Origin: JADKCL01 sp046050405
GTDB taxonomy: Bacteria > Bacteroidota > Bacteroidia > J057 > JADKCL01
DNA length: 15,501 nt
NCBI GenBank assembly: GCA_046050405.1
Contig: JBJOPY010000104.1
Coordinates: 1-15,501 of the forward strand
Reading direction: 5' to 3'
Part shown: piece after piece, positions 1-7,480 of the stretch
How the letters are laid out: every line of letters begins with the position of its first letter
Numbering within the stretch: position 1 is the first letter of the stretch
Notes under the pieces: model-generated
Database searches by the model: none
What the model saw: only the letters and a program-made list of their open reading frames with translations
What the model was told of the DNA's origin: nothing
Position numbers and translations under genes: made by a program

Positions 1-772
1 TGCTACACCATTCTGAATAGGCTGGTAGCAGTGCACTGGATGCTTCAGAGGCACCCCCAGCATCTGTACTGGGATTCTTCACCCTTATGGTCTTGCCGAC
101 TGGGATGATTTCGCTCAGAAACACGTTCTGGTCTCGCAGAAGTTGCCGCATATCAGCATCGACCACGATCTGACGCTCCTCGGGAACCCCCGCATTGTGG
201 GAGCCCATCAGTTCCTCAAGGCTTTGCTGACCGTTACCGGTCAGGTACAGAGCTTTAGGAATGATTCCAGTCACGAGTTGGCCGCCGATGATCAGCAAAT
301 CCAAGTCTTCTCCCTCCGTCCGCTCCTCCAGGATCCAAGTCGCATAGTCTTCCCCAAAGGTGTCCAGATGGATTTCCAGATCCTCCAATTCCCTGACGCT
401 GGCCAAGTTTCCGCGCCCTTCCGCAGAGAATGCGGGACGGCATGCATAGGTCCCGTCCTCTTGCCAGAAGTCACCAAGCAGCCACTGGAGTTCTGCTTTG
501 CTTGTCGAGGCTTCGGTGAGTTTGAAGGATTTGCCCTTGGGAATGGGTATGCCCAGGCTTGCGAGTTGATGACGTGAGATGATGAGGTCATCGCAGATTG
601 TAGCTCCCAAGTATGAATTGCTTCCAAGGGCACAGCCATCCAGAATGAGCTCGACCTGTCCATTCATGCGATAGGCCACGGCCTCTGTCTCCCAAATTGA
701 GGAAAGGTCCTCGGTGGCGATTCCAAGTTCATTTGCAGCTTCTTCTAGGCGGAGATAATGTGGGGATTTCAT
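1..772 (-). CDS. ATP-grasp ligase, cyanophycin-synthetase-like (partial, runs off left edge)
   Basis: The minus-strand frame opens with ATG at 772, preceded two codons upstream by an in-frame TAA, and stays open for 257 codons to the window edge, so the C-terminus is missing. I see ATP-grasp features in order: a short N-terminal region ending in LGIPIPKG (about 73-80), which corresponds to the G(I/V)PVP segment before the ATP-grasp fold; ACRPAFSAEGRG (about 112-123), at the place of the VVKPLDGNHGRG loop; LEERTEGEDLDLLIIGG (about 150-166), at the place of the VEE..G.DHR.LVVGG strand pair; then TGNG, at the place of GDG. Residues after about 205 match the spacer before the NLSTGG element of cyanophycin synthetase. 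The Mg-binding residues would lie beyond the edge. The usual ATP-contacting Lys is Arg here, and the Arg of DHR is Asp. The family joins an amino acid or peptide carboxylate to an amine using ATP; the substrate is unknown. The gene starts 60 bp after the PqiA-like gene on the same strand and may be co-transcribed. Family assignment is fairly secure, function is not. Confidence 0.72.
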   Translation of the reverse strand, partial: MKSPHYLRLEEAANELGIATEDLSSIWETEAVAYRMNGQVELILDGCALGSNSYLGATICDDLIISRHQLASLGIPIPKGKSFKLTEASTSKAELQWLLGDFWQEDGTYACRPAFSAEGRGNLASVRELEDLEIHLDTFGEDYATWILEERTEGEDLDLLIIGGQLVTGIIPKALYLTGNGQQSLEELMGSHNAGVPEERQIVVDADMRQLLRDQNVFLSEIIPVGKTIRVKNPSTDAGGASEASSALLPAYSEWCS

Positions 773-832
773 AAATTAATCTGGACGATGGACGGTGAGA
801 GAGGCAAGGAAAAGTATGAGCGGGTGGATCAC

Positions 833-1354
833 CTAGCCAGTGGTGTCCTTTTTCGGGACTTCCGGGATCTGGATCAGTTGGACGGCGATGATGGAGGTGA
901 TGCAGTAGGCAGTGAAAAGGTAGAAACCGCTGTGCAATGTAGCCGATATCTGGTCGTTTGCCTTGATACTCAGGAAGGCAATGAATACGCCGACCACGAA
1001 GACATCCGCCATGCTCCATTTGCTGATGATGCCGACGAACTTGTGCATCCGGTAAGTCGCACCGGATGAGGATGACAATGCCACCAAGCACATGATCAGT
1101 GCCTTGGCAAGTGGGACAATCACACTGAAAAACAAGATCAAAAAAGCAACGAAGCCATGTCCATTTTCTGCAAGGTTGCCGATCGTGCCCACGATGCTTC
1201 GCGTCTCTTCCAGTACGGTTTGTTTGCCGAGTAGCGGAAGCACGAATGATGCCTCCAGTGTGAGCAGATCATTTATCAGGCCAGGAACCAGCAGCCCGAT
1301 AGAAATGAGCAATAAAACAAACCCGATGAGATTTCTGGGTTTCAGTGACTTCAT
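833..1354 (-). CDS. PqiA-family inner-membrane protein (single domain)
   Basis: This 173-residue protein has four predicted membrane helices (about 9-27, 65-93, 105-130 and 137-161) and the PqiA signature KWSMADVFVVG at 112-122, followed by a polar segment and GFYLF. The PqiA family (paraquat-inducible protein A, Pfam PqiA) consists of inner-membrane proteins that, in proteobacteria, work with MCE proteins such as PqiB in envelope lipid transport. E. coli PqiA has two such domains and zinc-ribbon cysteines. This protein has one domain and lacks the N-terminal cysteine ribbon. No MCE gene is adjacent in the window, so partner and role cannot be inferred. It lies between an OmpA-family gene (244 bp upstream) and the ATP-grasp gene (60 bp downstream), all on the minus strand. 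Family call confident; physiological role open. Confidence 0.85.
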   Translation of the reverse strand: MKSLKPRNLIGFVLLLISIGLLVPGLINDLLTLEASFVLPLLGKQTVLEETRSIVGTIGNLAENGHGFVAFLILFFSVIVPLAKALIMCLVALSSSSGATYRMHKFVGIISKWSMADVFVVGVFIAFLSIKANDQISATLHSGFYLFTAYCITSIIAVQLIQIPEVPKKDTTG

Positions 1355-1598
1355 GCCGCGAAAATACTTGATGGCGATCGGAAAGCCAAAAGCGTGTTCA
1401 TTTCTACACGAAAAACCAGATGCGGTGGCTGGTTACTGAATGTTCTCCCAGTTGAATTGACTGGGGGAAACGGTGCGGTAGCGGAATCCCTCCGGATTAA
1501 GAACACTTCGATTGGCATTGATCGCAAATATTATACAAAAACAGGGCAATCACCATTTCGGTGGTCACCCCGTCCTCATAGTAAACTGTGAGTAGGAT
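1355..1598. other. Intergenic region between OmpA-family gene and PqiA-like gene
   Basis: No convincing gene here; open frames on the plus strand are unrelated to known families. It holds two hairpins. One is at 1414-1434 (see terminator entry). The other, at 1443-1469, has a 10-bp stem and 7-base loop; it pairs fully only as plus-strand RNA, the minus transcript having one A-C mismatch. A sequence near 1525-1534 resembles the Bacteroidota -7 element on the minus strand but with one extra base and no well-spaced TTG, so I do not call a promoter. Confidence 0.5.
1411..1434 (-). terminator. Weak intrinsic-terminator-like hairpin after OmpA-family gene
   Basis: In minus-strand RNA, AACCAG and CTGGTT form a 6-bp stem around a 9-base loop, and the 3' arm runs into five T residues (complement of 1411-1415). 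It lies about 165 bp past the stop of the upstream OmpA-family gene and about 55 bp before the PqiA-like start, so it could end the first transcript or attenuate the second. The stem is short and half A/T, hence the modest confidence. Confidence 0.35.
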
Positions 1599-4205
1599 CT
1601 ATATTCTCAGTCTCGGGCCACTTCTTGCAATGACCTTTGCATTCCTTAAAAGCCTGAACTCGACACGGCGGTCGTTCTGCCGACCTGCAGCATTGGAATT
1701 GTCATCGGCAGGATCTTTCTCGTTTAATTCCTCGGCGGCGAGGGTAATGTTGGTGATGCCTTTGTTCCGAAGGTAATTATAGGCCGCCTTGGCGCGATTC
1801 TCGGAGAGCGTCTGGTTGTATTCCACCGACCCGGAGGCATCCGCATGACCCGCAATATCCATAGAAACATCAGGATGCTTGGATAGAAATTCAGCCATGA
1901 TATCCAGTTGCTGCTTCGAGGATGGGCTCAGACTGGATTTTCCATAGTCGAAGTAAATGTTCGTGAATTCCAATGTACTTAAATCGGTAGCCAGTGCGCT
2001 GTCTTCATTGATTGCAGGGGCATCCCCAGCAGCATTCTCCTTATTCGATGTGCCGGTTGGGTTTAAGTGGACGATTGTTTCCGAGGCGGAAGTGGCATTC
2101 TTGGTGTCATCCACTTTCGCACCACCTTCTCCCTCCCCACTGGGAATCAGGTCGAAATTCAGCCCTTTAGGATTGTCAAACCCTGGTTTCCCCTTAGGCT
2201 TGGTATGATCCACAGGGATGGTGGTGATACCAGTCCGAAGTTTTTTGGAACTGGCTACGACTTCGTTGTCTTTGATGAGTCGCAATTCAGTTCGCCGATT
2301 GAATTGCCTGCCGGTGTCATTATCGTTCGAGTCCAGCGGACGGTTTTCACTGAAGTGGTCTATGGAGACTCTACCTGGGTCTATGCCATTCTGGATCAAG
2401 TAAGCTCTAGCACTCTTGGCACGTCGATCGGAAAGAGCCACGTTATAGTCATAGTTTCCGAACCAGTCCGTATGCGCCGATAACACGAGTTTTAGACTTG
2501 GATCTTGAGCCATCAGTTTGATGACTTTGTTCAACTCCTCCGCAGCATCGGGGCGAATGGAGTAGCTGTCGAAATCATAATAAATGTTCTGGATTTCGTC
2601 AGCCATTTTCTTGGCTTCAGGTTCAGGTTTAGAAAGTTTCATGTTTTTCTTCAAGGTAAGATCTTCATCCGTCAGCAATGGTGTCTCCACAGATTCAGTG
2701 GATGAGAAGTAGCCTTCTGCGCTGACTACTAGTGAGTAAGCCCGCTGAGGCTCAAGCATGAAGTAGTACCTGCTAGAATCTGTCCCTGTCATGACTGAGT
2801 CCAAGACTATTTGGGTTTCCGCATCCACTAGCTTCACCATAGCCTTCAGTGTATCAAGTGTTTGGGAGTCTTGAATTAAACCTGTGATTTCCACAATGTG
2901 AAAACGTCTCGGGTAGGGGTAGTAGGGGAACCGGATGTGGTAAATGTCTTTTTCACCATACCCGCCTTCCATGCCACTGGAGTAGTACCCATCCCTGCCG
3001 CTCTGTGACAATACGAAGTAAATATCGTCGTCGGGCGTATTGATCGGTGTCCCCATGTTCAAGGGTGTCAGCCAACTTCCTTCCACCGATGTGTCCGTTT
3101 GGGTGACGAAAATGTCGAATCCTCCCATGCTTTCCGGGCCATTGCTTGAATAGTAGAGTGTGACGCCGTCCGGATGGAAATAGGGAGCATCCTCGTCGAA
3201 CGGTGTATTGATGCCTGGGCCTAGATTGATAGGATCACCCCACTTCCTGCCCTCTTTTTTCACCATATAGATGTCCCTGCCACCAAACCCGCCCGGGCGA
3301 TCGCTGGTGAAGAACTGCACTGTACTGTCGGCGCTGAGGCAGATGCTGGCTTCATAATACTTGGAGTTTAGCGGATGCTCCACTATTCGCGGTTCTCTCC
3401 ACTTTTTCCCCTCCTCATCGAATTTCGTCATGAAAAGGCCACCCGCCTTCTTGTGGCGGTAGATGTATAAGGTCTTTCCGTCGGCTGTCAATGAGATTGT
3501 CGCATCGTGGCCATTGGAGTTCACCGGCTTGCCGATGTTAGTGGCCTCTTCCCATTGCCCGTCCACCTTGTGTGTGATGTAGACGTCTTCGTCGTAGTAT
3601 TCGATCTCAGGCTTGGCACCCAGGCAGTCTGGGCGTCGGGCGGTGAAGAGCAAGACACTATCATTTGCTGAGATCACGGGGCTGTGTTCTGCATACTCCG
3701 TGTTGATCTTTCTGCCCATGTTATCGATTCTCACCTGCTCAGCATCCGCCTGTTTGGAGAGTTTCTTTGCATACAGGCACTGGCTGATCCTGTTGTTGAC
3801 CCAGATATATTCCGGACTGCCAGGTTCATAGCGTTCCAGGTCCTTCCGATATGCCTCCAGAGCACGATCGAAGTGGAGGTTGTAGTGCAGCGCCAGGCCA
3901 TACCAGTAATAAAACTCTTGGTCAACGCGAGGATTGATCTTCTCCACTCGCTCGAAGTATGGCAACGCCTGATTTTTCTTATAGATATTGAACAGGCATT
4001 TACCCATCCAGTAGTTGTAGTAAGGATTGTTGGCGTCCTTGCTTAGCAATTCCTTAACGCTGGGAATGGCCTTGCCGTACTCTTCATAGCGAAGATGATC
4101 CTTCGCCACCTTCAGGGGACTTTTCGGCACTTTTTTGCCTCTACCGACTTGAGCGAAGGTAAGAGCAGGTGCGAGCAAGAGGATTACGAGGATTCTGAGA
4201 TTCAT
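1599..4205 (-). CDS. Periplasmic TPR-PD40-CRD protein with two tandem OmpA_C domains
   Basis: The 868-residue product starts with a signal peptide (about 1-18, hydrophobic LVILLLAPALTFA then Q; no lipobox Cys). Then come TPR-like helices (about 31-160), five or so PD40 propeller blades (about 170-430, with repeated DGxxLYY/FTSDRPGG and GGxDI(F/Y) signatures), a carboxypeptidase-regulatory-like beta domain (about 438-510), an OmpA_C domain (about 540-645), a 100-residue low-complexity linker, and a second OmpA_C domain (about 748-855). Both OmpA_C domains keep the Asp and Arg that bind diaminopimelate in OmpA, 15 residues apart as expected (D580/R595 and D789/R804). So it probably sits in the periplasm holding the cell wall at two points, the propeller offering a protein-binding surface. 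The domain order up to the first OmpA_C matches PorE of type IX secretion, but that has only one OmpA_C domain. It is a paralogue of the gene 480 bp upstream. A partner for secretion or gliding is inference only. Confidence 0.88.
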   Translation of the reverse strand: MNLRILVILLLAPALTFAQVGRGKKVPKSPLKVAKDHLRYEEYGKAIPSVKELLSKDANNPYYNYWMGKCLFNIYKKNQALPYFERVEKINPRVDQEFYYWYGLALHYNLHFDRALEAYRKDLERYEPGSPEYIWVNNRISQCLYAKKLSKQADAEQVRIDNMGRKINTEYAEHSPVISANDSVLLFTARRPDCLGAKPEIEYYDEDVYITHKVDGQWEEATNIGKPVNSNGHDATISLTADGKTLYIYRHKKAGGLFMTKFDEEGKKWREPRIVEHPLNSKYYEASICLSADSTVQFFTSDRPGGFGGRDIYMVKKEGRKWGDPINLGPGINTPFDEDAPYFHPDGVTLYYSSNGPESMGGFDIFVTQTDTSVEGSWLTPLNMGTPINTPDDDIYFVLSQSGRDGYYSSGMEGGYGEKDIYHIRFPYYPYPRRFHIVEITGLIQDSQTLDTLKAMVKLVDAETQIVLDSVMTGTDSSRYYFMLEPQRAYSLVVSAEGYFSSTESVETPLLTDEDLTLKKNMKLSKPEPEAKKMADEIQNIYYDFDSYSIRPDAAEELNKVIKLMAQDPSLKLVLSAHTDWFGNYDYNVALSDRRAKSARAYLIQNGIDPGRVSIDHFSENRPLDSNDNDTGRQFNRRTELRLIKDNEVVASSKKLRTGITTIPVDHTKPKGKPGFDNPKGLNFDLIPSGEGEGGAKVDDTKNATSASETIVHLNPTGTSNKENAAGDAPAINEDSALATDLSTLEFTNIYFDYGKSSLSPSSKQQLDIMAEFLSKHPDVSMDIAGHADASGSVEYNQTLSENRAKAAYNYLRNKGITNITLAAEELNEKDPADDNSNAAGRQNDRRVEFRLLRNAKVIARSGPRLRI

Positions 4206-4685
4206 AATAATACCAAGAGGTTAATTATTCATTATTCCAATGCTCACCAAGATGTTCAGCGGTGGAAAACGTGTACTTACCCACGTCTGTACCGACCGTG
4301 AACCTGCTTCAGTGAAGCCTGAATTCTCCATGTTGTGGATATGTGGATAATTTTCGGATGCAAGATACATTTTTTTTCGATTGTCAATGTTTTTTGCAAA
4401 AAAACTCTATTGCAAATGATTTTGGTGCATTTAGTAAGATGGTCAGCAAGCGTTTAAATGTGAATGATTCTAGAGGAACTTCGTATTTTTCATTCAGACA
4501 CTCAGTTCCTGGAGCAATGTACAAGATTGTTGAAGTGAATGTATATAATGGTCTCTTTATCAAGAGATTAATAAAAATTAGGTGATCCATTATTGTTGAT
4601 TTTGCGACAGATCAGGAGCAAAAAAATAAATGGATCCCAAGTCGTCCACTGGAATAAAATGTTGAATAAATGCCCGAGTGTAGTC
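4206..4685. other. AT-rich 480-bp gap between the two OmpA-family paralogues
   Basis: The stretch is visibly richer in A and T than the flanking genes, with runs of T and A near 4370-4410. Small open frames on both strands (for example plus 4343-4585 and minus 4384-4590) resemble nothing known and overlap each other, so I treat them as chance. It contains the tandem DnaA-box-like sites at 4334-4350, and near 4255-4305 nested inverted repeats (GTTCA.CGGT with ACCGTGAAC, inner ACGTG with CACGT). Next to these is GCTTCAGTGAAGC (about 4308-4320). The latter two may fold in the 5' leader of the downstream OmpA-family mRNA. I see no clear TTG/TAnnTTTG promoter and no clear terminator for the upstream paralogue. 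Confidence 0.5.
4334..4350 (-). promoter_or_regulatory. Two tandem DnaA-box-like sites
   Basis: The plus strand reads TGTGGATATGTGGATAA. The right nonamer is an exact inverse of the DnaA box TTATCCACA, and the left differs from it at one position; they overlap by one base, so the repeat period is 8 bp. They lie in the AT-rich intergenic gap with T-rich tracts to the right. Two boxes can arise by chance or serve DnaA-dependent transcription control; I found no further boxes in this gap. Confidence 0.4.
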
Positions 4686-6662
4686 TCAATTGGTCTTCCT
4701 CTGTGTGCTGAACGATGTTTCGAGGATTTTCAGTTCAGTCCTACGATTCAGCTGCTTGTTCTCCTTCGTGTCATTGGGAACCACGGGAGTCGATTCTCCG
4801 TAGCCTGTCGCGACCATCCGCTCACGATTGACTCCCTTTTCCACTAGGAAATCCACCACGCTCTGCGCTCGGTTCTGGGAAAGCACCTCATTGTGCTCTT
4901 CCGTCCCGTCAGAATCTGTATGTCCCCCGATTTCAATCTTCAGGGAAGGGTTTTCTTCCATGAGCATCAATAGCCGCTCCAGCTCGCCGATCGATTCCGG
5001 TCTCAGGGTAGCCTTGTCTACATCGTAGAAAAGGTTGTTCAGGACGATCCCGACGCCCACCTCGATCTTGTCCAATGCCACATCTTGCACGATCTCTTGA
5101 AATCCGTCTGATTTCTGAATGTTGATGTTCAATGATTTAAACAGGTATTCCTCACGTTCTACTCTAATTCCGTAGTTTCTCCCTGAAGGCAGTGAGACCA
5201 GATACCTCCCGGTCGCTGAGTTGGAGTTCAGAGTCGAGACGACGACGTTCCGGTCATTGTCGATGACTGTGATGGATGCTTCAAGGGGTTCAGCAGTTTT
5301 GGCATCACTCACGACACCTTTTAGAATGGTCAGCGCGTTTTTGACAACCACCACAGGTTTTAGGGTGTCCTCCACTTGGGTGATTACACTGGACTTTTCC
5401 TCGGCGATCTCAATCCGATAGATATCCTTTTCACCATAGCCACCTTCCTTGGCGGAGGCATAGTAGCCCCTCTTCTTGTCGGCGGAAAGCACGAAATAGA
5501 TGTCATTGTCGGGTGTATTGATGGGGTAGCCAAGGTTCTGGGGTTCGGACCAGGTTCCATCGGGTTGCATCGTCGTCTGATAAATGTCGAAGCCTCCGAG
5601 GCATTCTGCTCTGCCGATACTTGAATAGTAGAGGGTGACCCCGTCGGGATGTATGAAGGGTGAGTCGTCCGCAAAAACCGTATTGATTTTGGATCCTAGG
5701 TTTTTAGGGGCACCCCATTTGTTGTTCGGTTGAAGTTCGCTCATGTAGATGTCTGTGTCACCGAATCCGCCGGGGCGGTCTGACGTGAAAAACATTCGTT
5801 TTCCATCGGAAGAGATGCTCACAGTCGTTTCATAGTTTTTAGAGTTCACGGGCTCCCCGACGGATCTGGGATCCGTCCATGTCTTCCCCTTGAGAGTGGA
5901 TTCGAAGATGTCCCCTCCGGCAGGTGGATTGCGGTAAATGTAGAGATGCTGCCCGTCAGGCGACAGGGCGATAGAGGCATCCATTGCAGAGGAGTTGATC
6001 TCTTTGATGGGATGCGGGCTTCCCCACCCGTTCGCAACCTTTTCAGCAATGTAGATGTCCTCCAGGAGGCAGGAGGGATCCCCTTTGCAGCCGTTGTTGT
6101 CTGGCCTCACAGTAGTGTAAATCAGTACTGTTTCATCTGTGTCTATGATGGGGCTGTGCTCGGAGTACTGGGTATTGACCGGAGGCCCCAGATTGATGAT
6201 TTTTGCCTGGACGGGATTGGCGATCATTTTCTTGGCATAGTTGCAGTGTGTGATTTCGCGTGCCATTTCCCCGTTTCTCGGGTCTTTTGCATCGACCTTC
6301 ATCATCCCACGCTTGTACTGGTCAATGGCTTCGTCAAAGCGAAGCAGATAGTGGAGGCATTTGGCATAGTAGTAGCTGAGCTCCGAATCCACTTCCTTGT
6401 CCATGGAATAGGCTTTCTCCAAGTGCGCAAGGGCTTGCTTTTTTTCATAGAGGTGGAACAGGCACTTCCCGAGCTGGAATTGGGAAAGTGGGTTGTTGGG
6501 GTTGTACTTGACAGCCTCCTTCAGGTAGGGGACCGCCAACTTATAGTCGTCATAGCCAAGTGCATTTTCCGCATTGGCAAGTGCTTTTTTTTCATTCTGT
6601 CCGAATGCGAACGTGGTTCCAACCCCGAGAACTATTGCCACTATAATAATTATTTTATTCAT
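4686..6662 (-). CDS. PorE-like periplasmic TPR-PD40-CRD-OmpA_C protein
   Basis: The 658-residue product has a signal peptide (about 1-21, IIIIVAIVLGVGTTFAFG then Q, no lipobox Cys), TPR-like helices (about 25-150), a PD40 propeller (about 160-420), a carboxypeptidase-regulatory-like domain (about 443-515) and one C-terminal OmpA_C domain (about 540-645). The peptidoglycan-binding pair is present: D583 in HTD and R598 in SQNRA, 15 residues apart, followed by GYGES and the closing NRRTE. Domain order and length match PorE, the peptidoglycan-bound component of the type IX secretion machine in Porphyromonas. PorE is a lipoprotein, however, and this protein lacks the lipid-attachment Cys. Several paralogues of this layout usually occur per genome, so it could equally be another envelope scaffold. 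A CNNGCKGDPSCLL-like insertion in the first blade (C192 and C198) could form a disulfide. It is transcribed in the same direction as its longer paralogue 480 bp downstream. Confidence 0.88.
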   Translation of the reverse strand: MNKIIIIVAIVLGVGTTFAFGQNEKKALANAENALGYDDYKLAVPYLKEAVKYNPNNPLSQFQLGKCLFHLYEKKQALAHLEKAYSMDKEVDSELSYYYAKCLHYLLRFDEAIDQYKRGMMKVDAKDPRNGEMAREITHCNYAKKMIANPVQAKIINLGPPVNTQYSEHSPIIDTDETVLIYTTVRPDNNGCKGDPSCLLEDIYIAEKVANGWGSPHPIKEINSSAMDASIALSPDGQHLYIYRNPPAGGDIFESTLKGKTWTDPRSVGEPVNSKNYETTVSISSDGKRMFFTSDRPGGFGDTDIYMSELQPNNKWGAPKNLGSKINTVFADDSPFIHPDGVTLYYSSIGRAECLGGFDIYQTTMQPDGTWSEPQNLGYPINTPDNDIYFVLSADKKRGYYASAKEGGYGEKDIYRIEIAEEKSSVITQVEDTLKPVVVVKNALTILKGVVSDAKTAEPLEASITVIDNDRNVVVSTLNSNSATGRYLVSLPSGRNYGIRVEREEYLFKSLNINIQKSDGFQEIVQDVALDKIEVGVGIVLNNLFYDVDKATLRPESIGELERLLMLMEENPSLKIEIGGHTDSDGTEEHNEVLSQNRAQSVVDFLVEKGVNRERMVATGYGESTPVVPNDTKENKQLNRRTELKILETSFSTQRKTN

Positions 6663-6970
6663 TATTAGCTTATTATATTGTAAAGGATAAAATTCACTTT
6701 AAGTAATTCATCACGTAAAGTTTGCTCCTCCCATTCCATCTCTTGGATGCATAATTGCTGTGTGGGCGGCAGGGCATTCTTCACGCCATTGCTTCGGATG
6801 TTCCTTTTGTCCATGAGGTTTCCTGAACCCGCCGTGAAGGCAGGGCACCACCGACCTGCATGGCCCGGTCGGTCGCCGGTATGTATCTTCAAGCATTCTT
6901 CCATTTACTGCCACGAAAAGATTCTGGCTAAATATAGCAACCGCTGTGCGATACTCATCGTGAAAAATGC
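6663..6970. other. Intergenic region with structured GC-richer core (possible ncRNA or 5' leader)
   Basis: Between the rplS terminator and the PorE-like start I recognise no protein gene; a minus-strand frame at 6665-6904 has no familiar features. The core at about 6720-6890 is GC-richer than its edges and can fold. ACCGACC (6850-6856) pairs with GGTCGGT (6867-6873); CTTCACG (6779-6785) pairs with CGTGAAG (6833-6839). A 9-bp direct repeat GGCAGGGCA occurs at 6768-6776 and 6839-6847. I checked by eye for SRP RNA, 6S RNA, tmRNA and RNase P hallmarks and saw none. It may be the mRNA leader of the PorE-like gene, a small RNA, or decayed sequence. Confidence 0.4.
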
Positions 6971-7000
6971 AAAAAAGCGATTCACGTGAACCGCTTTTTT
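6971..7000 (-). terminator. Intrinsic terminator of rplS
   Basis: A palindrome AAAAAAGCG..TTCACGTGAA..CGCTTTTTT sits 30 bp past the rplS stop. As minus-strand RNA the stem is fully paired (the one imperfect position is a G-U wobble) and is followed by six U. In plus-strand RNA the same position is an A-C mismatch, which supports its use for the minus-strand rplS transcript. Confidence 0.85.
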
Positions 7001-7030
7001 ATCCAAAAGAGAATGGTCAAACAAAATGGG

Positions 7031-7375
7031 CTATCTCCGCTCCTTGATCCTAGCAGACTTGCCGGTAAGTTTACGGAGGTAGAAAATGCGCTTGCGACGA
7101 ACGACACCGCGCTTGATGACTTCTACTTTGTCAATGTTGGGTGAGTTGACCGGAAAAATCCGTTCCACGCCGATATCGTTGGAAATCTTGCGAACGGTGA
7201 ATGTCGCAGTTCCTCCTTTACCGACCCTCTGAATGCAAACACCTTGAAATTGCTGAATACGCTCCTTCGTACCCTCTTTGATACGAACGTGAACGTTCAC
7301 TGTGTCTCCGGCGCCAAACGTGGGAAAGTCATCCCTGCGGAACTCCGCCTCTACCAATTTTAAAAGATCGTTCAT
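7031..7375 (-). CDS. rplS: 50S ribosomal protein bL19
   Basis: The 114-residue product is full length for bL19, a basic protein at the 30S-50S interface of the ribosome. It shows the family hallmarks: FGAGDTVNVHVRIKEGTKERIQQFQGV (described here by positions about 20-46), VRKISNDIGVERIFPV at about 61-76, and the basic tail with VVRRKRIFYLRKLTGKSARIKE near the end. The start at 7375 gives the expected N-terminus. The gene follows trmD by 105 bp on the same strand, the usual neighbour pair. A good Bacteroidota promoter lies in that gap and a strong terminator follows, so rplS can be transcribed alone as well as from trmD. Confidence 0.97.
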   Translation of the reverse strand: MNDLLKLVEAEFRRDDFPTFGAGDTVNVHVRIKEGTKERIQQFQGVCIQRVGKGGTATFTVRKISNDIGVERIFPVNSPNIDKVEVIKRGVVRRKRIFYLRKLTGKSARIKERR

Positions 7376-7419
7376 CTTATTTGAAGCTTTTTGATCCTGT
7401 CCAGATTTAAAAATGAATG

Positions 7420-7448
7420 CAAATGTATACTTTTTTCCTCAGCTGCAA
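7420..7448 (-). promoter_or_regulatory. Bacteroidota-type promoter of rplS
   Basis: On the minus strand TTG (7446-7448) is separated by 18 bases from TACATTTG (7420-7427), an exact match to the -7 element TAnnTTTG with an accepted spacing. It is 44 bp upstream of the rplS start, within the trmD-rplS gap. The start of transcription should be a few bases past 7420. Confidence 0.72.
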
Positions 7449-7480
7449 TAGAATCATTCCGATTTTTCTCCATCCAAACA

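Noticed and set aside
4343..4585. Plus-strand 80-codon open frame in the AT-rich gap
   Set aside because: Composition and sequence look random, it overlaps the DnaA-box repeat and an opposing frame at 4384-4590, and no familiar motif is present.
5946..6668. 240-codon plus-strand frame opposite the PorE-like gene
   Set aside because: Antisense to a well-supported gene with clear domains; its protein shows no family features.
6665..6904. Minus-strand 79-codon frame upstream of the PorE-like gene
   Set aside because: It lies across inverted and direct repeats, has no recognisable domain, and ends 3 bp from the next start; a structured RNA explains the region better.
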